A program made the position numbers and the translations under genes. From Parelaphostrongylus tenuis (Eukaryota; Nematoda; Chromadorea; Rhabditida; Metastrongylidae), in assembly GCA_019055375.1 (NCBI GenBank), contig JAHQIW010000412.1, forward strand, positions 186,001 through 250,000: a stretch of 64,000 nucleotides of DNA, in the 5' to 3' direction. The notes beneath the pieces are model-generated. The model searched no databases and was not told where the DNA came from. It worked only from the letters and a program-made list of their open reading frames with translations. This document shows positions 59,616-64,000 of the stretch, in pieces (within the stretch, counting starts at the first letter, position 1; each line of letters opens with the position of its first letter).

Positions 59616-61830
59616 TTGCGGACGCCGCCATTTTCGGCTGGTGCGGCTCGGACATCTACGAAGTGAGCCAGCCCGCGCCTGCTCCAGGGCTAATGTAATA
59701 GTTTTCTAATGCAAGTTGTACTTTTTTGTCAACATGTAAGGTTTTCGTGCCAGTAAATGGTCAGATATGATAGAACAGACCTCAATAAGGTTATTTTTCA
59801 TTAGAAATAGCGCAATTGTTCCATTCGTAATAAACTTTCGAAAGAAAAAACCAAGTATTGATGAAATGGTTATATTAAGAAACTTTATTAAACATTTCTA
59901 CAAAATTTTATTCATAGTTGAATACAATTCAATCAAATCTGTCTTGTTTTCCTTTCATCTTTCCCGATACTTTATTGCATGAAGTGCATAAAATTAATCA
60001 TAGAGGTTGAAAATTGGAAAACAATGAGCAGTTCGTCAAAAATAGTGATGCTTATTGCATGCTATCCCACTTCGTCAAGAATTCTTAATATTTTTCTGAT
60101 TATTACTACAGTTCGAATTCCCAGTTCTCAGACCAATGCATAGTTTTGCTCGAATTTTCTATTCGTAGCTATGGTATGCGCGCAAAAGATGGAGGTATAG
60201 CGGTTCTTTTCCGTTGCCTCCATCCTGTTTGAGCCATTTCGTGGATATTTATATAACTTATAAAACGCTTAAGTAGTCACTCGATAACTAAGATCAAGTG
60301 AATTTGGAATTTTGTTCCTTAAATGACTTTTTTATTTCGCGGTAACAGTTGAAGAAAGTTAATGTTTCACAGTCAAGCATTCCTAGCCGGATGAAGCATT
60401 TTTCATAAGCAGTTGTTAATCATTAGATAGGGAAAATTTTAGCAATTTCAACGCTGTACTTGATTTTAATAAAGGACATGTCAGAGTGTTGTAACGGTCA
60501 AAGGAAGATTAGATTTCGCAAATCTGGATAAATTTTAATATCCACATCCTGCTTTGACCGCTTAGAAAAAACGCGTTTCCAAATTCTTGTCAGAGTTTTA
60601 TTAACCATTCGACAGTTTAAACCTTGAAATTTTTGGTGGCATACTTTACTCTCAAAATGGCTCCCTTAACGCGCTGTAACAATAAGAATCAAAATATCTC
60701 TCACACTTAGGCATTTCCACTAAAGTTAGCTTTTCCAGTGGACTTCTCATAATTCTTCGATAGCTCAGACCTCAAAGATTTCCACAGTAGCATTTTTTTG
60801 GAAAGAATTCTCTATTGTACTGTAACGGTGAAAAGGTCATGTTTCGCAGTTAGATAATGTGTTGCTAAAGACACGGTGACTCGAGGCCAATTTCGCAAAT
60901 CCCACCCTTTGGAGTGCGAAACACAAACTTCTTTTGACTACCACAGCCATTAAAAGTCTACTCTAGAGATAGACTGCGTCCTTGAAATTGCTCAGATTTG
61001 CACTGTGACGTGGTTATCAATTGTATATAGAAAGGTTTTATCCGGAGAGAAATCCTTGAATGTGCAAAGCAAATTTGACAAAATACTCATTCCATCTCAA
61101 TTAGTCTTAGCTAACGAATAAATGCTTGTGATGCAGTGGAATAAGGGTTTTCTGGAATAAATCAAAGTCTCACGATCGTAATTCCTAACATGCAATTGTA
61201 TGCGACACAAATCGTTTTCGAAAGTAAGGATTTTCAAGGCAGTTCAGGGTTACTCTTCTCAGAAAACATTTACAAAAGTTCTGTTAATGATATTTGAAAT
61301 TTTTTTTAGCAAAAAAGTCTATGAGAATTGGAATACAACTATATAGTTTCAAAAAATCCGCTTACAATTGCAAGAATTGGATTGCGACTGCAAAACGTCG
61401 TCTTTTACTTTCCATTAGAATGTACTGCGGGATTTTTTTCAAACAACAAGCTTAGTATTGAAGTCAGAATTTGTCAAGCTATCTATCAACTACAAATGCA
61501 TTGAAAAGAAATAAGAAAATACCCAAGAACAGCTGGGAATATAATCCTTGTCGCAATTATATGGTTTTTTCTTTTGAAAAGGAAAGATTTTGGGCAGCTT
61601 TAGCGTTAATCTTGCCAAAATCATTGATACAGGAGTCTTATAAGTGATATTTTATCGCTTTTTGATGACAGTGCTCCTCTGAGAGCTTTATTAACCCGAA
61701 TTTGTCCTGGAGCACGCACCACTCTTCGTAGCTCGTCTGAACGGCGCCCAGCTTGGGGTCATACTGACTCTTATCGTCCTCAAACGGATATTAACCTCTT
61801 CATCGTAGGAATAGATCAGTAGCTTGCTTC
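59580..61830. repeat. Long dispersed repeat, copy 2
   Basis: Same orientation and order of landmarks as 55220-58110 but about 600 bp shorter. Internal 50-bp motifs are near 60345, 60485, 60680 and 60820 forward, and 60910 reversed. The end is ggagcacgcaccactcttcg at about 61710 and then tcgtcctcaaacggatat. Confidence 0.65.
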
Positions 61831-61889
61831 TGTTGAACAGTTCCGAGGTGTTAAATATAGCAAGTAGGGTAATGGTAAAAGTAGCGAAT

Positions 61890-62330
61890 TCGCCTGGCTT
61901 AAAGTCTTCTGTTATGTCTTAGCTTAAACTCGGCCCACCTACGTGCCCCGTCTTGTACTTTCTCATTAAAACTCATGTCAATGAGCCCTGATGATCTTAC
62001 GTCTACTAATCTATGAAAATCATTAGCTGTGTGGACAGGTCAACGGATAGAGTAACGTGGTTTTTAAACTTAATACTAGTCCACCTATAAAAACACTTTC
62101 CAGCCCATCGCACCAATATCCATATGTTCCTAAAACGTCTACATAGCTCGTCTCCCAACGATGCGTGCGTAATTGAATCTTTCGACGTAACCGCTGTTTA
62201 TACAAACGTGTCGAATAAGCCCACAATGCAAGCCATATGCAAGCTTCTAACGGAGCAAGACAGAAGCGTGAACACGTATGGCTTCTTCATTCTGCAAGTC
62301 ATGTCTCTCTTATAAGAGAGCCCAGAAGAG
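61890..62330 (+). mobile_element. Penelope-like element RT fragment
   Basis: Frames give LKLGPPTCPVLYFLIKTH near 61925, STDRVTWFLNLIL, and then an open frame with MFLKRLHSSSPNDACVIESF, DVTAVYTNVSN (RT motif A, catalytic Asp) and TMQAICKLLTEQDRSVNTYG. It aligns with residues encoded at 21690-22080 in PLE-1. The YIDD part and endonuclease are absent. Frameshifts are present near 61990 and 62090. Confidence 0.82.
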
Positions 62331-64000
62331 AATGACCTTAGATGAGGAATGTATTTTTAGGATGTGATTTTGGTCTTAGATCCTCATAAGGGCGATCTAT
62401 ATGTGCAACGTGGTGACTCGGTCCAACCACGTTATGGCGGAATTGACGAACTGAGCAAGCTTTTCGATGTTTGAGTTTGGTTTCTTGTCATAACTCCGTT
62501 GTTGACAAACATCTGATAGCAAAAGAGCAACATCAGGCGGTTAAGAATAATTGTGCACCAATTCTACCAAATCCTCGCATTTTTTCAGCCTGTTTCCTCA
62601 TTGACGTTCCTTTGTTTTGCTTTTCAATGCCTCTGGCATCGTATTTTCAGGCTAGTCTGTAATGCATTGGGAAAGACGCTACATATCTGGTAATTTCTTT
62701 TCTCATATTTGAATTGGAGAGGAGAAGAGGGGTGGTGGGGTGTGTTGTTTCACCAGAAGTCACTCCGGGAGCAATGACAGACTATGCGTCTTATCGGCGT
62801 GGTGTTCCGAAACTATTCAAAAGTAAGCATTATGAAGGCTGTGGTGACAGTACTCTTTCGATCATGGAGTTATAATTCGATCATCTTGCAAAGAAGATGG
62901 CGAGTCAATGATTCAGATATACTGTCCGCCTGTAAAATCTTGTTATTTTCATTGCTAGTGTTCAAATATTCCGAACTACTGGTTCATAGTCACTTAGTGC
63001 AGTGGTCAACGGCTATGATAAAACCGGTATATAATACAACTTAGCCCTTTTCGTAACAATTCGAAAGGCCGACTCAAGCAAAAAAGTGGCATGACGAATG
63101 AAAACTATCGAATAAAATGTCTTAGTCTCGAGAATAAAAACAATCACATAGTTGATACTTCTCCCTCTGAAGTCCGTAGCTAACATTTCGGAGATGTCAG
63201 CTTCCCAGAGCCGTTACTTATACATGAGAGCTCGCCGATGTGTTTCCACGCTTATTACGGTGTTCTTGAAAGCGAATTCTGAAACCACGAAGGATTCAGA
63301 TCATAAATAATCTTAAATGTGCATGACGTTTTCTTGCGAACTGTCCTTTGTGAATAAAACTTTCATGATTTCATCGGCTAGTTGTTGACTATGCACTTCT
63401 GCACTTCAGTCCAGTACTCGAAGATGTTTTGGCGTAATTTAGCCCGTTCACCTATTTGCGAATCAAGATAGTGATGCCGACATGGCACTGTATCGACATA
63501 GACTTCCAGACTCCCATGTCTTTCTTAAGGTGTGAGTTCTCCAATTCTGTATTCGTTGCATTCGTTCTCACTGGTCTCTGTTTTTTTTTTTTTTTTTGCC
63601 TTAGCGTTGAGATCACCGGCAACACATCAGTGATATTGGTCAACTTTCAGATTACCATAAAGTGCTTTTAGATATATGAGGAAAAAATTCTATGGAAGCA
63701 TGATAATTGAACGATTTTTTGAAACAATGCCAGTCCATATAGACACATTGTGAAAAAAATAGAAAGACAATACACTGGCAAAACTCTATCTACAATTCTG
63801 ATGATTAGTGAATGAGCTACATTTCCTGTTCACATTGCAAAAATAGTGAAACAACTTGATTTGGCTACTACATGTAGGTTCTCTAGCTGGAAAAGCGTTT
63901 ACGCGTTGAACTATGTGTACAGAGTCAATGCTGGTTTTTTACATGTCTACCCAGCACTGTTGAGAGAAAAGGAATGCAAATTGAGTGTATTCTTGACACG
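62331..64000. other. Unassigned sequence to window end
   Basis: Contains the weak PLE-arm trace at 63185 and a poly-T run near 63581-63597. No gene recognised. Confidence 0.4.
63185..63230 (-). repeat. Possible Penelope-arm remnant
   Basis: taacatttcggagatgtcag and ttcccagagccgttac resemble the ctgacgtttcgg and ttcagagcctg ends of the PLE hammerhead-like block. Weak. Confidence 0.2.

Overview
This window looks like repeat-rich, AT-rich animal nuclear DNA, most likely from a nematode. A strongylid or hookworm-like worm is my best guess, at low confidence. The pointers are multi-exon genes with GT-AG introns of about 90 to 850 bases, RTE-type LINEs, mariner remnants, Penelope-like elements, tRNA-derived SINEs, foldback elements and TA microsatellites. 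I see no operon, bacterial gene or CRISPR array. Only one complete host gene is present, and most short open frames are chance or transposon debris.

Layout. At 1-7 kb there is a GC-rich foldback, then a complete seven-exon aquaglyceroporin gene on the minus strand (3187-6196, 296 aa). Two collinear halves of a mariner transposase lie in the introns on either side of its exon 5. A 5'-truncated RTE LINE tail follows at 6.7-7.1 kb. From 7 to 17 kb there is little that can be named apart from foldback repeats and Penelope tails. From 17 to 19 kb there are tRNA-like SINEs, one of them a near-perfect palindrome. At 19.9-25.1 kb an RTE LINE on the minus strand is split by a Penelope-like element (20257-23447) with an 11-bp target-site duplication.

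At 26.0-36.7 kb two arms of about 720 bp lie in opposite orientation about 9.3 kb apart, around a TA microsatellite, SINEs and foldbacks. A second Penelope-like element with inverted arms occupies 38.1-39.8 kb; its arms carry a hammerhead-ribozyme-like motif. At 40.5-45 kb there are the last two exons of an unidentified gene, a foldback element, a mariner remnant and a second RTE LINE. A nested foldback lies at 46.2-46.9 kb. From 49 to 62 kb a motif of about 50 bp recurs in both orientations, densest inside two diverged copies of a 2.2-2.9 kb repeat (55.2-58.1 and 59.6-61.8 kb). An orphan SKP1-family exon sits between those copies (58395-58615), next to an RTE tail.

The host genes show no common pathway. 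The dominant story is layered transposon insertion. The best leads are the nested Penelope/LINE insertion, the hammerhead-like motif in the Penelope arms, the mariner halves around aquaporin exon 5, and the recurrent 50-bp motif.
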